A DNA stretch of 64,000 nt from Tropicimonas sediminicola (GCF_900188335.1 NZ_FZOY01000004.1:186001-250000), one strand, 5' to 3'; counted from the stretch's first letter, positions 9,844-19,532 are shown. The notes: a model not told the origin generated them from the sequence alone. Numbers and translations are program-made.

Positions 9844-9867
9844 TCCCGACAGGGACGGAAATGCAGA

Positions 9868-9891
9868 ACGGCCCGGAGTGACCCGGGCCGT
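9868..9891. terminator. Hairpin between convergent TSUP gene and pckA
   Basis: ACGGCCCGG (9868-9876) and CCGGGCCGT (9883-9891) form a perfect 9-bp stem with a 6-base loop. It sits 25 bp after the permease stop and 28 bp after the pckA stop. T-tracts are short on both sides, so it is a probable but modest bidirectional terminator. Confidence 0.6.
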
Positions 9892-9918
9892 CCGTTTCAG
9901 CGTGACCGAGCTTGCGCC

Positions 9919-11517
9919 TCAGCCGATGGCGATGGCCTTCACTTCATCGGAGACATAGGGCAGGTACTGCTCGAAGTTCTCCTTGAACATGGCGACCAGC
10001 TTCCGGGCCTGTGCGTCGTAAGCCTCCTTGTCCTTCCAGGTATCGCGCGGATGCAGGAGGTCGGTCTCGATCCCCGGCACCTCGACGGGGACGTCGAAGC
10101 CGAAGAACGGATCCTTCTGGAAGGCGACGGTCTTGAGCGTGCCGTCGAGCGCGGCGGTGAGGAGCCCGCGGGTGGCCTTGATCGGCATCCGCTTGCCGGT
10201 GCCGTAGGCGCCGCCGGACCAGCCGGTATTGACCAGCCAGCAGGTGGAGCCGTGATCGTGCACCTGCTTCATCAGCAGGTCGCCATAGACTTCCGGACGG
10301 CGCGGGATGAAGGGCGCGCCGAAACAGGTCGAGAAGGTCGGCTGCGGCTCGGTCACCCCGCGCTCGGTGCCGGCCACCTTGGAGGTGAAGCCCGACAGGA
10401 AGTGATACATCGCCTGCTCCGGGGTCAGCTTGGCGATCGGCGGCAGAACCCCGAACGCGTCGCAGGTGAGCATGATGATGTTCTTGGGGTGACCCGCGAC
10501 GCCGGTCGCCGAGGCATTGGCGATGTAGTTGAGCGGGTAGGCGCAGCGCATGTTCGGGGTCAGGCTGTCATCGTCGAAATCGAGCTTCAGCGAGTCGCCG
10601 TCATATACCATGTTCTCGATCACCGTGCCGAACATGCGGGTGGTCGCGTAGATCTCCGGCTCGGCCTCCTCCGAGAGGTTGATGGTCTTGGCGTAGCAGC
10701 CGCCCTCGAAGTTGAACGTGCCCTTCTTGTCCCAGCCATGCTCGTCGTCGCCGATCAGCACCCGGTTCGGGTCGGCGGAGAGCGTCGTCTTGCCGGTGCC
10801 GGAGAGGCCGAAGAAAACCGCCGCATCTTCGGGCTTGCCCGGCGCGTGGTTGGCAGAGCAATGCATGGCCATGACGCCCTTGCCGGGCAGCAGGTAGTTG
10901 AGCGTGGTGAAGACGGATTTCTTGTTCTCGCCGGCATATTCGGTGCCGCCGATCAGGATCAGCTTTTCCTTGAGGTTCAGCGCGATGACGGTCTCGGAGC
11001 GGCAGTTGTGGCGTTCCGGGTCGGCCTTGAAGGAGGGGATGTTGATGACCGTCAGCTCAGGAACGAAGCCGTCCAGCTCGACCCGTGCCGGGCGGCGCAG
11101 CATGTGACGCATGAAGATGCCGTGCCAGGCGTATTCTGTGATCATCCGCACGTTCAGCCGGTGTTCGAGATCGGCCCCGCCGTAGAGATCCTCGACGTAG
11201 TATTCACCGCCCTTCATGAACTCCAGCATGTCGGCCTTGAGGTTGGCAAAACCCTCCTCGGAAATGGCGGCGTTGTTGTCCCACCAGATGGTGTCTTCGG
11301 TCACCTCGTCGCGCACCACGTGCTTGTCCTTGGGCGAGCGGCCCGTGAACTTGCCCGTGCTGACCAGTATCGTACCGCCCAGGCCGATCCTGCCCTCGCC
11401 CTTCCGGATGGCCTCTTCCATCAGCTGGCTGACCAGCAGGTTGTAGTGGATGGCGCCGACCCCGGTAATACCTTGATCCTCAAGGCGCATCGCCTGGTTA
11501 ACACGTCCAGTCGTCAT
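9919..11517 (-). CDS. pckA: Phosphoenolpyruvate carboxykinase (ATP)
   Basis: Converts oxaloacetate plus ATP to PEP, the entry to gluconeogenesis. The 532-residue protein has normal length. Visible motifs are the P-loop [13 protein letters not shown] (near residue 235), the kinase-2 metal site [10 protein letters not shown], the oxaloacetate-binding [11 protein letters not shown] (about 61) and the adenine-binding region [15 protein letters not shown]. Start: ATG 11517 with GGGAGCG upstream, giving [17 protein letters not shown]. Its immediate 5' neighbour is a second, GTP-type PEPCK, separated by a terminator, so the two are transcribed separately. In many relatives pckA itself is the gene divergent from chvI. 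Confidence 0.97.
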   Translation of the reverse strand: MTTGRVNQAMRLEDQGITGVGAIHYNLLVSQLMEEAIRKGEGRIGLGGTILVSTGKFTGRSPKDKHVVRDEVTEDTIWWDNNAAISEEGFANLKADMLEFMKGGEYYVEDLYGGADLEHRLNVRMITEYAWHGIFMRHMLRRPARVELDGFVPELTVINIPSFKADPERHNCRSETVIALNLKEKLILIGGTEYAGENKKSVFTTLNYLLPGKGVMAMHCSANHAPGKPEDAAVFFGLSGTGKTTLSADPNRVLIGDDEHGWDKKGTFNFEGGCYAKTINLSEEAEPEIYATTRMFGTVIENMVYDGDSLKLDFDDDSLTPNMRCAYPLNYIANASATGVAGHPKNIIMLTCDAFGVLPPIAKLTPEQAMYHFLSGFTSKVAGTERGVTEPQPTFSTCFGAPFIPRRPEVYGDLLMKQVHDHGSTCWLVNTGWSGGAYGTGKRMPIKATRGLLTAALDGTLKTVAFQKDPFFGFDVPVEVPGIETDLLHPRDTWKDKEAYDAQARKLVAMFKENFEQYLPYVSDEVKAIAIG

Positions 11518-11570
11518 TCGCTCGCTCCCAAAACCGCCTTCGCGGTCGTCCAGTTCCTTGCAAAACAAAC

Positions 11571-11589
11571 GGCAGGCGACGTGCCTGCC
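11571..11589. promoter_or_regulatory. Inverted repeat upstream of pckA
   Basis: GGCAGGC (11571-11577) and GCCTGCC (11583-11589) form a perfect 7-bp inverted repeat with a 5-base centre, 53 bp upstream of the pckA start. It may be an operator or a leader hairpin. No known regulator motif is matched by eye. Confidence 0.35.
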
Positions 11590-11698
11590 AGCAAGGCCGA
11601 TGCGGCCCCGCAAGATTCGTATAACACCGGGAATTCGATCTTGGACTGCGACAAGTGCCACTGGTTAGCGCGAACATTTCAAGGCGTTTGCCGCGCGC

Positions 11699-11728
11699 AA
11701 AAAAAAGAGGGCGGTAAAAACCGCCCCC
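11699..11728 (-). terminator. Rho-independent terminator of pckG
   Basis: On the minus strand, GGGCGGT and ACCGCCC form a 7-bp stem with a TTTT loop, followed after TC by eight T. It lies 18-48 bp past the pckG stop and before the pckA start, so pckG has its own transcript end. Confidence 0.88.
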
Positions 11729-11746
11729 TTCCTCATTTCAATGCGG

Positions 11747-13609
11747 TCACGCTTCGGGACGAACCACGTCCTCATGCGCCAGTTCCCACTGGTCGGGGGA
11801 GCGCCACAGCCGCGAGCGCAGGAGTTCGCGTTCGAAGATGAACTCCTTCGGAAGCCGGTCGAAGAACTTGTCGAACTGCTCTTCGTGGGCGTGGGCTTCC
11901 TTGGCGCCGGCTTCGCGGCCGACTTCCATCAGCTGGTAGAACTTCTCGGACGGGAAATCGAGCCCGGCCCATTCGAGGTCCTCGTGACGCGGCATCCAGC
12001 CGATCGGGCTTTCGACTGCGTAGCCACGGCCGTGGACGCGATCGACGATCCACTTCAGCACCCGCATGTTCTCGCCGAAGCCCGGCCAGATGAACTTGCC
12101 GTTGTCGTCCTTGCGGAACCAGTTGGTGCGGAAGATCCGCGGCGGGTTCGACACGCGGCGGCCGATGTTCAGCCAGTGCCCGAAGTAGTCGGCCATGTTG
12201 TAGCCGCAGAAGGGCAGCATCGCCATCGGGTCGCGCCGCATCGCGGCCTGGCCGATCGCGGCGGCAGTGGCTTCCGAGCCCATGGTCGCGGCGAGGTAGA
12301 CGCCGTGGCTCCAGTTGAAGGACTGGAACACCAGCGGCATGTCCTTGCTCATCCGTCCGCCGAACACGAAACCGGCGATCGGCACACCGGCCGGGTTTTC
12401 CCACTCGTCATCGATGGACGGGCAGTTCGCGGCAGGCGCGGTGAAGCGGGCGTTGGGGTGCGCCGCGGGGGTATCGCTGTCGGGCGTCCAGTCGTTGCCT
12501 TTCCAGTCGATCAGGTGCGCCGGCGGCTCCTTGGTCATGCCTTCCCACCAGACGTCGCCATCGTCGGTCAGCGCGCAGTTGGTGTAGATGACGTCCTTCT
12601 TGATCGTCTCGACGGCGGTCGGGTTGGAAGCCTCGTTCGTGCCCGGGGCCACGCCGAAGAAGCCCGCCTCGGGGTTGATCGCGCGGAGTTCGCCGCCCGG
12701 CCCCTTCTTGATCCAGGCGATGTCGTCGCCGACGGTCGTGACCTTCCAGCCTTCGAAGCCCTTCGGCGGCACCAGCATGGCGAGATTGGTCTTGCCGCAG
12801 GCGCTCGGGAAGGCGGCGGCGAGGTAGGTTTTCTCGCCTTCGGGAGACTCGATGCCCATGATCAGCATGTGCTCGGCCATCCAGCCTTCATCGCGGGCCA
12901 TCACGGAAGCGATGCGCAGCGCCAGGCACTTCTTGCCGAGCAGGGCGTTACCACCGTAACCCGACCCGTAGGACCAGATCTCGTAGGTCTCGGGGAAGTG
13001 GACGATGTATTTCTTCTGGATGTCGCTTTCGCAGGGCCACGGCACGTCTGCCTGGCCGGGCTCGAGCGGCGCGCCGACGGAGTGCATGCAGGGGATGAAA
13101 TCACCATCCTCGCCAAGCGAGTCGAGGACGGCCTGACCCATGCGGGTCATGATGCGCATGTTGGTGACCACGTAGGCGCTGTCGGAGATCTGGACGCCGA
13201 CCTTCGCGATCGGGGAGCCGATCGGACCCATGCTGAACGGGATGACGTACATCGTCCGCCCCTTCATGCAGCCGTCGAACAGGCCGTTCAGGGTCTCGCG
13301 CATTTCGGACGGGTCGGCCCAGTTGTTGGTCGGGCCGGCGTCGTTCTTGCTGTTCGAGCAGATGAAGGTCCGGTCCTCGACACGACCGACGTCCGACGGG
13401 TGAGACCGGGCGAGATAGCTGTTGGGGCGCTTCTCGGGGTTCAGTCGGATGAAGGTCCCTGCATCCACCATCTCCTGGCAGAGCCGATCGTACTCTTCCT
13501 GAGACCCGTCGCACCACACGACCTTGTCGGGCTTGCAAAGGGCCTGCATCTTTTCGACCCACTCAAGCAGTCGGGCATTTTTGGTCGGTTTGGCCGTGAG
13601 AGCTTCCAT
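11747..13609 (-). CDS. pckG: Phosphoenolpyruvate carboxykinase (GTP)
   Basis: Makes PEP from oxaloacetate with GTP. The 620-residue protein is the animal/actinobacterial type and is not homologous over its length to PckA. Motifs: the cysteine-containing P-loop [13 protein letters not shown] (about 272-284), the metal site VGDDIAW, the substrate loop [18 protein letters not shown], and the guanine-binding region FRTNWFRKD followed by [12 protein letters not shown]. The start is supported by TAGGAGGAAAGC immediately upstream. It lies between pckA and the divergent chvI gene. Having both PEPCK types side by side is uncommon, and the two may differ in regulation or preferred direction. Confidence 0.97.
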   Translation of the reverse strand: MEALTAKPTKNARLLEWVEKMQALCKPDKVVWCDGSQEEYDRLCQEMVDAGTFIRLNPEKRPNSYLARSHPSDVGRVEDRTFICSNSKNDAGPTNNWADPSEMRETLNGLFDGCMKGRTMYVIPFSMGPIGSPIAKVGVQISDSAYVVTNMRIMTRMGQAVLDSLGEDGDFIPCMHSVGAPLEPGQADVPWPCESDIQKKYIVHFPETYEIWSYGSGYGGNALLGKKCLALRIASVMARDEGWMAEHMLIMGIESPEGEKTYLAAAFPSACGKTNLAMLVPPKGFEGWKVTTVGDDIAWIKKGPGGELRAINPEAGFFGVAPGTNEASNPTAVETIKKDVIYTNCALTDDGDVWWEGMTKEPPAHLIDWKGNDWTPDSDTPAAHPNARFTAPAANCPSIDDEWENPAGVPIAGFVFGGRMSKDMPLVFQSFNWSHGVYLAATMGSEATAAAIGQAAMRRDPMAMLPFCGYNMADYFGHWLNIGRRVSNPPRIFRTNWFRKDDNGKFIWPGFGENMRVLKWIVDRVHGRGYAVESPIGWMPRHEDLEWAGLDFPSEKFYQLMEVGREAGAKEAHAHEEQFDKFFDRLPKEFIFERELLRSRLWRSPDQWELAHEDVVRPEA

Positions 13610-14026
13610 GCTTTCCTCCTAGGATGCAGCAACGCTGCGCAGGCTTGCTCCGATTGCTCCCCCAATCGCGTGGGGGTGGCTCATCCGGAGCGCGTTCCCC
13701 TCGGGCCGCATATCCCTGCGCCGCCTGCCGCTCATATATCACCTGCCAGACGCAAATGAACCGTCACAGGGCCCGATTGTTAGCGCCACCATGTCGCTGT
13801 TTCCGGTTCTGAATGACGGGGTTTCGCGCATTACATGCCACGGTATACTTTTTGCATGTCCGCCATGCCGTGGCCGCCATGTGATGTAATTTAGTCATTC
13901 GTTTCCGAAATTGCGGTCACCTGAGCCCGCCAAACATGCACGATTCGCATTCATTGTTGATTCCTGTGCGGCGACACATGAAAATGTGACAAAAGTGGAA
14001 CATGAGCAGTACGAGGAATACCCGCC
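13610..14026. promoter_or_regulatory. Divergent pckG/chvI regulatory region (417 bp)
   Basis: No gene is seen. The region is more AT-rich than its surroundings from about 13.77 to 14.02 kb, as expected for promoters. An interrupted inverted repeat is present: ATTACAT-GCCACGG at 13830-13843 against CCGTGGC at 13868-13874 and ATGTAAT at 13884-13890, with TATACT between the arms at 13844-13849. A smaller palindrome CACAT-GAAA-ATGTG spans 13975-13988, 39 bp before chvI. These are candidate operators for one or both divergent genes. Confidence 0.5.
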
Positions 14027-14728
14027 ATGTCGCGCATCGCGCTTGTTGACGACGACAGGAACATCCTGACCTCCGTTTCCATGACCCTCGAAGCCGAGGG
14101 TTTCGAGGTTGAAACCTACAACGACGGCCAGTCCGCCCTGGACGCCTTCAACAGAAGGCTCCCCGACATGGCCGTGCTCGACATCAAGATGCCCCGGATG
14201 GACGGAATGGACCTTCTGCAGCGCCTGCGCCAGAAGACCTCGATGCCGGTGATCTTCCTGACCTCGAAGGACGACGAGATCGACGAGGTGCTCGGCCTGC
14301 GGATGGGCGCGGACGACTACGTCAAGAAGCCCTTCTCCCAGCGGCTTCTGGTGGAACGCATCCGCGCGCTGCTGCGCCGGCAGGAAGCGATCTCCGCCGA
14401 CGAGGCCGGGGAGCCCGAGACCTCGCAGGTGCTGGTGCGCGGCGAGCTGACCATGGACCCGCTGCGCCATTCGGTGAGCTGGAAAGGCCTGGACGTCTCC
14501 CTCACCGTGACGGAGTTCCTGCTGCTGCAGGCGCTCGCGCAGCGTCCGGGGTTCGTCAAGAGCCGCGACCAGCTGATGGATGTCGCCTACGACGATCAGG
14601 TCTACGTGGACGACCGCACGATCGACAGCCACATCAAGCGCCTCCGCAAGAAGATGCGCAGCGTCGATCCGGAGTTTTCCGCCATCGAAACGCTTTACGG
14701 AATCGGGTATCGTTATAACGAAGAGTGA
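14027..14728 (+). CDS. chvI: Response regulator ChvI (OmpR family)
   Basis: DNA-binding response regulator of the ChvG/ChvI system, which in alphaproteobacteria responds to acid or envelope stress and affects carbon metabolism. Its 233 residues contain a receiver domain with acidic pair Asp8/Asp9, phospho-acceptor Asp52 ([12 protein letters not shown]), the TSK switch and KKPF. A winged-helix domain with [20 protein letters not shown] follows, ending in LYGIGYRY. It starts the cluster chvI-chvG-hprK-rapZ-EIIA-HPr, all on one strand. Confidence 0.94.
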   Translation: MSRIALVDDDRNILTSVSMTLEAEGFEVETYNDGQSALDAFNRRLPDMAVLDIKMPRMDGMDLLQRLRQKTSMPVIFLTSKDDEIDEVLGLRMGADDYVKKPFSQRLLVERIRALLRRQEAISADEAGEPETSQVLVRGELTMDPLRHSVSWKGLDVSLTVTEFLLLQALAQRPGFVKSRDQLMDVAYDDQVYVDDRTIDSHIKRLRKKMRSVDPEFSAIETLYGIGYRYNEE

Positions 14729-14750
14729 CCCTCTGCCCCCGAAAGGGACC

Positions 14751-16439
14751 ATGCGTGTGCGCGACACAAGGCACGAAGTAAATAGTGACGTTGTTCTGGG
14801 CGAAGACTGGGTAACGCCCGAGACCTCGGACGCCGACGTTCGACGCAAGCGCGAACGGCGTGGGTATCTGACGCTCAACCGGTCCCCGCTGGCGCGGAAG
14901 ATTATTACCTTCAACCTGATCGGCCTCCTCATACTGGTCGGCGGGGTTTTCTATCTCAATCCGTTCCGGGACAGCCTGACGGAGCAGCGGGTCAACGGGC
15001 TGCACTCCGAAGCCGGGCTGATAGCCGATGTCTTCGAGGTCCAGATCCCCCGCAACGCGCCGGTCAGTCTCGCCGGCGGCGACGGGATCGATCCGCAATC
15101 AACGCTGGACAATCTGACCCTGTCGCACGGGGTGGAAGTCTTCGTCTACGACACCGCCGGCAAGAAGGTGGCGCATCGCTCCGGCCCGGCTCTCGACCTG
15201 GAAACGCCTGACGGCTCGACCGTCATTACCGACTTCCTGAACTCCGTCTGGGAGGGCACCTCGCGCCTGCTGACCCCCGGCGCCCCGGACGTTCCCGGCG
15301 CCGACAGCGAGCGCCTCGCCGAGGCCCTGCTGGAGGGTGTGGAGGCCGGCAACGCTCCGATGGCCACCGGTGTCGACGCGAACGGGGAAACGCTCTTTGC
15401 TGTCGCCAGCCCGATCCTGCAGGGCGAGCGGATCGTCGGCATCGTCGCCGCCGCCTCCGCCGCGGGAGAGGTCGACGACCTCGTCCGCAAGGAGCGCGAG
15501 CAGGTGCTCCAGATGTTCGTGATCGCGATCCTGGTCTCGATCGGCCTGAGCCTCGTTCTCGCTTCTACCATCGCCAACCCGCTCTCCGATCTCGCCGCCG
15601 CGGCCGAGATCGGGCGTGACCGCAACGCCCGCAAGATGGCGCCGGGCCGGGTGCGCATCCCCGATCTGACCGGCCGCCCCGACGAGATCGGCCGGCTCTC
15701 CGGCGCACTGCGCGGCATGGTTGCCGCGCTCTACGATCGGATCGACGCTAACGAACAATTCGCCGCCGATGTCGCCCACGAGATCAAGAACCCGCTGGCC
15801 TCGCTGCGCTCCGCTGTCGGCACGATGCGGGTGGCCAAGCGGGAAGATCAGCGGGAGAAGCTGCTGGACGTCATCGACCACGACGTTCGCCGCCTCGACC
15901 GGCTGGTCAGCGACATCTCCAACGCCTCCCGACTCGACAGTGAACTGGTCAAGGAGGATGAGGAGCAGTTCGACCTGCTGCACATGCTGCACAACCTCAC
16001 CGACTATCTCGGCGAGGACGCCAAGTCGAAAGGGGTCGAGTTCATCACCGACCTGCCCAAGCAGCCGATCATGGTCTACGGGCTCGAGGCGCGGCTGGCG
16101 CAGGTTTTCGTCAACCTGATCACCAACGCCGTCAGCTTCTGCGAGGAAGGCGACGCCGTGCGCGTCTGGGTCCGCAAGCGCGAGAACCGTGTGCTCGTGG
16201 TGTTCGAGGACACCGGCCCCGGCATCCCCGAGCAGGCGCTGACCAAGATCTTCAACCGGTTCTATTCCGAGCGCCCGCCGGGGCAGTTCGGCGACCACTC
16301 GGGCCTCGGCCTCGCGATCTCCAAGCAGATCGTAGAAGCCCATGGTGGAGTTATCTGGGCGGAAAACATCCGCCCGACAGATGCCGACATCACCTCCGAA
16401 CCGCTGGGGGCCCGCTTCGTGGTCGGCCTGCCGGTCTGA
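14751..16439 (+). CDS. chvG: Sensor histidine kinase ChvG
   Basis: Membrane sensor kinase partner of ChvI, 562 residues. It has a membrane segment at about 47-66 (IITFNLIGLLILVGGVFYL), a periplasmic sensor region of about 190 residues, and a second membrane helix near 255 (MFVIAILVSIGLSLVLA). Then come a HAMP linker, the H-box ADVAHEIKNPLASLR with His343, and the ATPase motifs NLITNAVSF, EDTGPGIP and HSGLGLAISKQI. Start ATG 14751 is 22 bp after the chvI stop. Confidence 0.94.
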   Translation: MRVRDTRHEVNSDVVLGEDWVTPETSDADVRRKRERRGYLTLNRSPLARKIITFNLIGLLILVGGVFYLNPFRDSLTEQRVNGLHSEAGLIADVFEVQIPRNAPVSLAGGDGIDPQSTLDNLTLSHGVEVFVYDTAGKKVAHRSGPALDLETPDGSTVITDFLNSVWEGTSRLLTPGAPDVPGADSERLAEALLEGVEAGNAPMATGVDANGETLFAVASPILQGERIVGIVAAASAAGEVDDLVRKEREQVLQMFVIAILVSIGLSLVLASTIANPLSDLAAAAEIGRDRNARKMAPGRVRIPDLTGRPDEIGRLSGALRGMVAALYDRIDANEQFAADVAHEIKNPLASLRSAVGTMRVAKREDQREKLLDVIDHDVRRLDRLVSDISNASRLDSELVKEDEEQFDLLHMLHNLTDYLGEDAKSKGVEFITDLPKQPIMVYGLEARLAQVFVNLITNAVSFCEEGDAVRVWVRKRENRVLVVFEDTGPGIPEQALTKIFNRFYSERPPGQFGDHSGLGLAISKQIVEAHGGVIWAENIRPTDADITSEPLGARFVVGLPV

Positions 16440-16455
16440 GCCGGGGAGGCAATCC

Positions 16456-16929
16456 ATGTCGGCCCAGAGCGAAATCGACACGGCCGCCCACGGCGCCTTT
16501 CTCGACGATGACAAGACGCTCGTGCGCGCAAGTTGCGTGGCGATGGATGGCCGCGCGCTGTTGATCCTCGGCGGCTCCGGCAGCGGCAAATCCAGCCTCG
16601 CGCTCGATCTCGTCGGGCTTGGCGCCACGCTCGTCTCCGACGACGGCACGTTTCTCGAAAGGCGCGGCGACATCCTGCTTGCCTCCCCGCCCGACAGCAT
16701 CGCTGGCCGCATCGAGGCCCGCCACATCGGCATCCTGAGCCTGCCCTTCGCGTCCGAAGCCCGGGTCATCCTTGCAATCGATCTCGACAGGGAGGAAACC
16801 GACCGGCTGCCGCCCCTGCGCGAGATCACCCTGATGGGGCAGACGATCCCCCTGCTCCACCGCCCGCCGCGCCCGGTCTCTGCCAGCGGCCTGCTTCAAT
16901 GCCTCCTCGAACGACGCGACACCCCATGA
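16456..16929 (+). CDS. hprK: HPr kinase/phosphorylase, short alphaproteobacterial form
   Basis: Phosphorylates HPr on its regulatory serine. The protein has only 157 residues because the N-terminal domain of the Bacillus enzyme is missing, as is usual for alphaproteobacteria. The P-loop [12 protein letters not shown] contains Lys45, followed by LVSDDGTFL. Start: ATG 16456 with GGAGG at 16445. The stop overlaps the rapZ start (ATGA). Its substrate HPr is encoded at the end of the same cluster, with the target serine in DSIMGLL intact. Confidence 0.92.
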   Translation: MSAQSEIDTAAHGAFLDDDKTLVRASCVAMDGRALLILGGSGSGKSSLALDLVGLGATLVSDDGTFLERRGDILLASPPDSIAGRIEARHIGILSLPFASEARVILAIDLDREETDRLPPLREITLMGQTIPLLHRPPRPVSASGLLQCLLERRDTP

Positions 16930-17858
16930 CCGACACCCCATCCGACACCCTGCCAGAAGACCTGCCACCGCCCGCCGCACCGCGGCTGGTGCTGGTCACC
17001 GGCCCCTCCGGCGCCGGGCGCAGCACCGCGATCCGGGCGCTCGAGGACCTGCGCTACGAGGTGATCGACAACATCCCGCTCAGTCTGGTGCCCCGGTTGC
17101 TCGAAGGAGAGCCGCACGGCCCCGCGCTGGCGTTAGGGATCGACACCCGCAACCGCGACTTCTCCGTCGGGGCCTTCCTCGATCTGGTCAACAGCCTCGG
17201 CGAGGGCCGGGTAGAGATCCTCTATCTCGACAGCAACGCCGACGTTCTGCTCAAGCGTTACTCGGAAACCCGCCGCCGCCACCCGATGGCCCCGGCTGAA
17301 AGCCCCGCCCAGGGGATCGCCCGCGAGTTCGACCTTCTGGAGCCGATCCAGCAGCGGGCGGACATCAAGATCGACACCTCCGAGATGACGGTGCACGACC
17401 TGAAGGCCGAGATCGGCCGCTGGTACGGCGGCGGCGGCAAGGACAGCCGCCTTGCGCTGTCGATTCACTCGTTCTCCTACAAGCGCGGCCTGCCCCGCGG
17501 CATCGACATGGTGTTCGACTGCCGTTTCCTTCGGAACCCCTACTGGGATCCGGCCCTGCGCGGCCTCGACGGCCGCTCACCGGAGGTCGCAGCCTATGTC
17601 GCCGCCGACCAGCGGCACGACGCCTTTTTCAACCAGGTCCGGGACCTGACGCTCCTGCTGCTGCCGGCCTATGTAGAGGAGGGCAAATCCCACCTCTCGA
17701 TCGGGTTTGGCTGCACCGGAGGGCAACACCGCTCCGTGACACTGGCCGAGCGGCTCGGGAATGCCCTTGCGGATGCCGGTTGGCAGGTGTCAATTAGGCA
17801 TCGGGAACTGGAGCGACGCGACGCGCAGATCGGCGCCGAAGCGCAAGCGGGGACTTGA
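16926..17858 (+). CDS. rapZ: RNase adapter RapZ (YvcJ family nucleotide-binding protein)
   Basis: P-loop protein of 310 residues. In E. coli RapZ delivers the GlmZ small RNA to RNase E and so controls glucosamine-6-phosphate synthase; no glmZ/glmY is visible here, so the role in this lineage is open. The Walker A-like GPSGAGRST (26-34) has Arg in place of the usual Lys, followed by [14 protein letters not shown]. The C-terminal domain ends with the conserved [10 protein letters not shown]. It sits between hprK and the EIIA gene. Confidence 0.93.
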   Translation: MTDTPSDTLPEDLPPPAAPRLVLVTGPSGAGRSTAIRALEDLRYEVIDNIPLSLVPRLLEGEPHGPALALGIDTRNRDFSVGAFLDLVNSLGEGRVEILYLDSNADVLLKRYSETRRRHPMAPAESPAQGIAREFDLLEPIQQRADIKIDTSEMTVHDLKAEIGRWYGGGGKDSRLALSIHSFSYKRGLPRGIDMVFDCRFLRNPYWDPALRGLDGRSPEVAAYVAADQRHDAFFNQVRDLTLLLLPAYVEEGKSHLSIGFGCTGGQHRSVTLAERLGNALADAGWQVSIRHRELERRDAQIGAEAQAGT

Positions 17859-17859
17859 G

Positions 17860-18261
17860 GTGATCGGCATCGTGATCGTTGCCCACGGCGGCTTGGCGAA
17901 CGAGTATCTTTCAGCCGTCGAACATGTCGTCGGCAAGCAGGACGGGATGCTGGCGATCGCCATAGCGCCCGAGCACGACCGTGTTGCCAAGCAGACCGAG
18001 ATCATCGATGCCGCGAACGAGGTCGACGTCGGCGACGGTGTCGTCGTGGTTACCGACATGTTCGGCGGATCGCCCTCCAACCTCTCGCTCAGGGCCTGCG
18101 ACAAGGCCAATCGCAAGATCCTGTACGGCGCCAACCTGCCGATGCTGATCAAGCTGGCAAAGTCCCGACAGATGTCGGTCGAGGACGCGGTCCATTCGGC
18201 ACTCAAGGCAGGGCGCAAGTATATCAACAGTTTTGACGGCACATCCGGGAACGGACATTGA
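17860..18261 (+). CDS. PTS EIIA component, mannose family
   Basis: Phosphocarrier protein of 133 residues from a GTG start one base after the rapZ stop. It opens IGIVIVAHGGLANEYL, with the phosphorylated His9, and contains TDMFGGSPSNLS, both typical of EIIA-Man. No EIIB, EIIC or EIID gene is present, so it is expected to act as a regulatory phosphate acceptor rather than in sugar uptake. It is followed directly by HPr. Confidence 0.92.
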   Translation: MIGIVIVAHGGLANEYLSAVEHVVGKQDGMLAIAIAPEHDRVAKQTEIIDAANEVDVGDGVVVVTDMFGGSPSNLSLRACDKANRKILYGANLPMLIKLAKSRQMSVEDAVHSALKAGRKYINSFDGTSGNGH

Positions 18262-18540
18262 ATGACCAAGAGCATTGTACAGGTTCTGGAGATCGTGAAC
18301 GAGAAGGGCCTGCACGCCCGCGCATCGGCCAAGTTCGTCGAAACGGTGGAGGCGTTCGACGCCCAGGCCGAAGTCCGCAAGGACGGACTTGACGCAGCGG
18401 GCGACTCGATCATGGGCCTTTTGATGTTGGCAGGCTCCCGCGGAACCTCTATTGAGGTCGAGACCAGCGGCCCGCAGGCCGAGGAACTTGCGAAGGCCCT
18501 GGCTGATCTCGTCGCCAACCGGTTCGGCGAGGATATGTGA
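18262..18540 (+). CDS. ptsH: Phosphocarrier protein HPr
   Basis: A 92-residue HPr. His18 in EKGLHARASAKFVE is the site phosphorylated by enzyme I, and Ser49 in GDSIMGLLML is the site used by HPr kinase. ATG 18262 directly follows the EIIA stop. Enzyme I is not in the window. With HprK and EIIA it forms a regulatory phosphorelay beside the ChvG/ChvI system. Confidence 0.95.
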   Translation: MTKSIVQVLEIVNEKGLHARASAKFVETVEAFDAQAEVRKDGLDAAGDSIMGLLMLAGSRGTSIEVETSGPQAEELAKALADLVANRFGEDM

Positions 18541-18567
18541 GGCGGATCGGCAAGGAGTTCTTCCGGC

Positions 18568-19479
18568 TTGGTGGAATCGACACAGCATAGGCCCGTGCTC
18601 GTAAGCCGCCGTCCGACGCGTCAGTTGATCGGACAGGGAGACGGCAATCTCGCCGACCAACCCTACGACCGGCGCCGCCTGTCCTATGCCAACACCTTCG
18701 AAAATCCGCTGCAGGTCGGCATCATCCACACGATGGAAGCGCTGACAGGCAAGCTGCGGCTGCTCCGCCTGATCCGCAAGTTCGAGGCCATGGGCGTGCC
18801 CGACGGTCAGGCGTTCTGGAAACAGGCGCTCGACGTGATGGGGATCGCCCTGCGGACGCCGCCGGAACAGATCGCGCGCATCCCCGAGACCGGTCCGCTC
18901 GTGATCGTCGCCAACCACCCCCACGGGCTGGTCGACGGCATGGTCCTGGCCGAGTTGATCGGCCGCCGCCGCACCGATTACAAGATCCTCACCCGGTCGC
19001 TGCTGACCGGCGTCGGAGAGATCGACCGATTCATGATCCCCGTGCCGTTTGCGCACGAGGAAGACGCGCTGCAGCAGAACCTCGAGATGCGCCGCCGCGC
19101 GATGGAGCATCTCAAGAACGGCGGCTGCATTGTCCTGTTCCCCTCCGGCGTTGTCGCATCCTCCGACAACCTCTTCGGCCCCGCGGTCGAGCGAGAGTGG
19201 AACCCCTTCACGGCCAAGATGATCCAGCGCTCGGGCGCCCGCGTGCAGCCGATCTTCTTCCCCGGCAGCAATTCGCGCTGGTACCAGATGGCGAACCGGG
19301 TCTCCGCGACCCTGCGCCAGGGCCTTCTGCTGTACGAGGTCGTCCACGCCCTCAACAAGCCGCAGGCGCCGATCGTCGGCCCGGTGATCGAACGCCCCGC
19401 CCTTGCGGAATGGGCGAGCAACCCGCGCGGCTTCATGTCCTGGCTGCGCGAGCAGACTCTGAGCCTTCGCGACAGCTGA
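18568..19479 (+). CDS. Lysophospholipid acyltransferase family protein
   Basis: A 303-residue PlsC-type acyltransferase, expected to be membrane-associated and to acylate a lysolipid. The catalytic block reads VANHPHGLVDG near residue 112: the spacing from His to Asp is one residue longer than the classical NHX4D, as in a separate subfamily with an NHPxGxxDG motif. FPSGVV near 191 is the second substrate block. The start is TTG 18568 (a GTG follows immediately), with AAGGAG 10 bases upstream. It lies just after HPr but is probably unrelated in function. Confidence 0.78.
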   Translation: MVESTQHRPVLVSRRPTRQLIGQGDGNLADQPYDRRRLSYANTFENPLQVGIIHTMEALTGKLRLLRLIRKFEAMGVPDGQAFWKQALDVMGIALRTPPEQIARIPETGPLVIVANHPHGLVDGMVLAELIGRRRTDYKILTRSLLTGVGEIDRFMIPVPFAHEEDALQQNLEMRRRAMEHLKNGGCIVLFPSGVVASSDNLFGPAVEREWNPFTAKMIQRSGARVQPIFFPGSNSRWYQMANRVSATLRQGLLLYEVVHALNKPQAPIVGPVIERPALAEWASNPRGFMSWLREQTLSLRDS

Positions 19480-19515
19480 ACGTCCTCCAGATGCCGGCGC
19501 TCACAGGGGTGCGTG

Positions 19516-19532
19516 CGGGGCATGAAGCCCCG
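19516..19532. terminator. Hairpin between convergent acyltransferase and hbd genes
   Basis: CGGGGC (19516-19521) and GCCCCG (19527-19532) form a 6-bp stem with loop ATGAA, 36 bp past the acyltransferase stop and 14 bp past the hbd stop. No T-run follows, so terminator activity is only suggested by position. Confidence 0.4.

Noticed and set aside
11741-13759. Plus-strand open frame opposite pckG
   Set aside because: Complement of PckG, whose active-site motifs are complete. No independent support.
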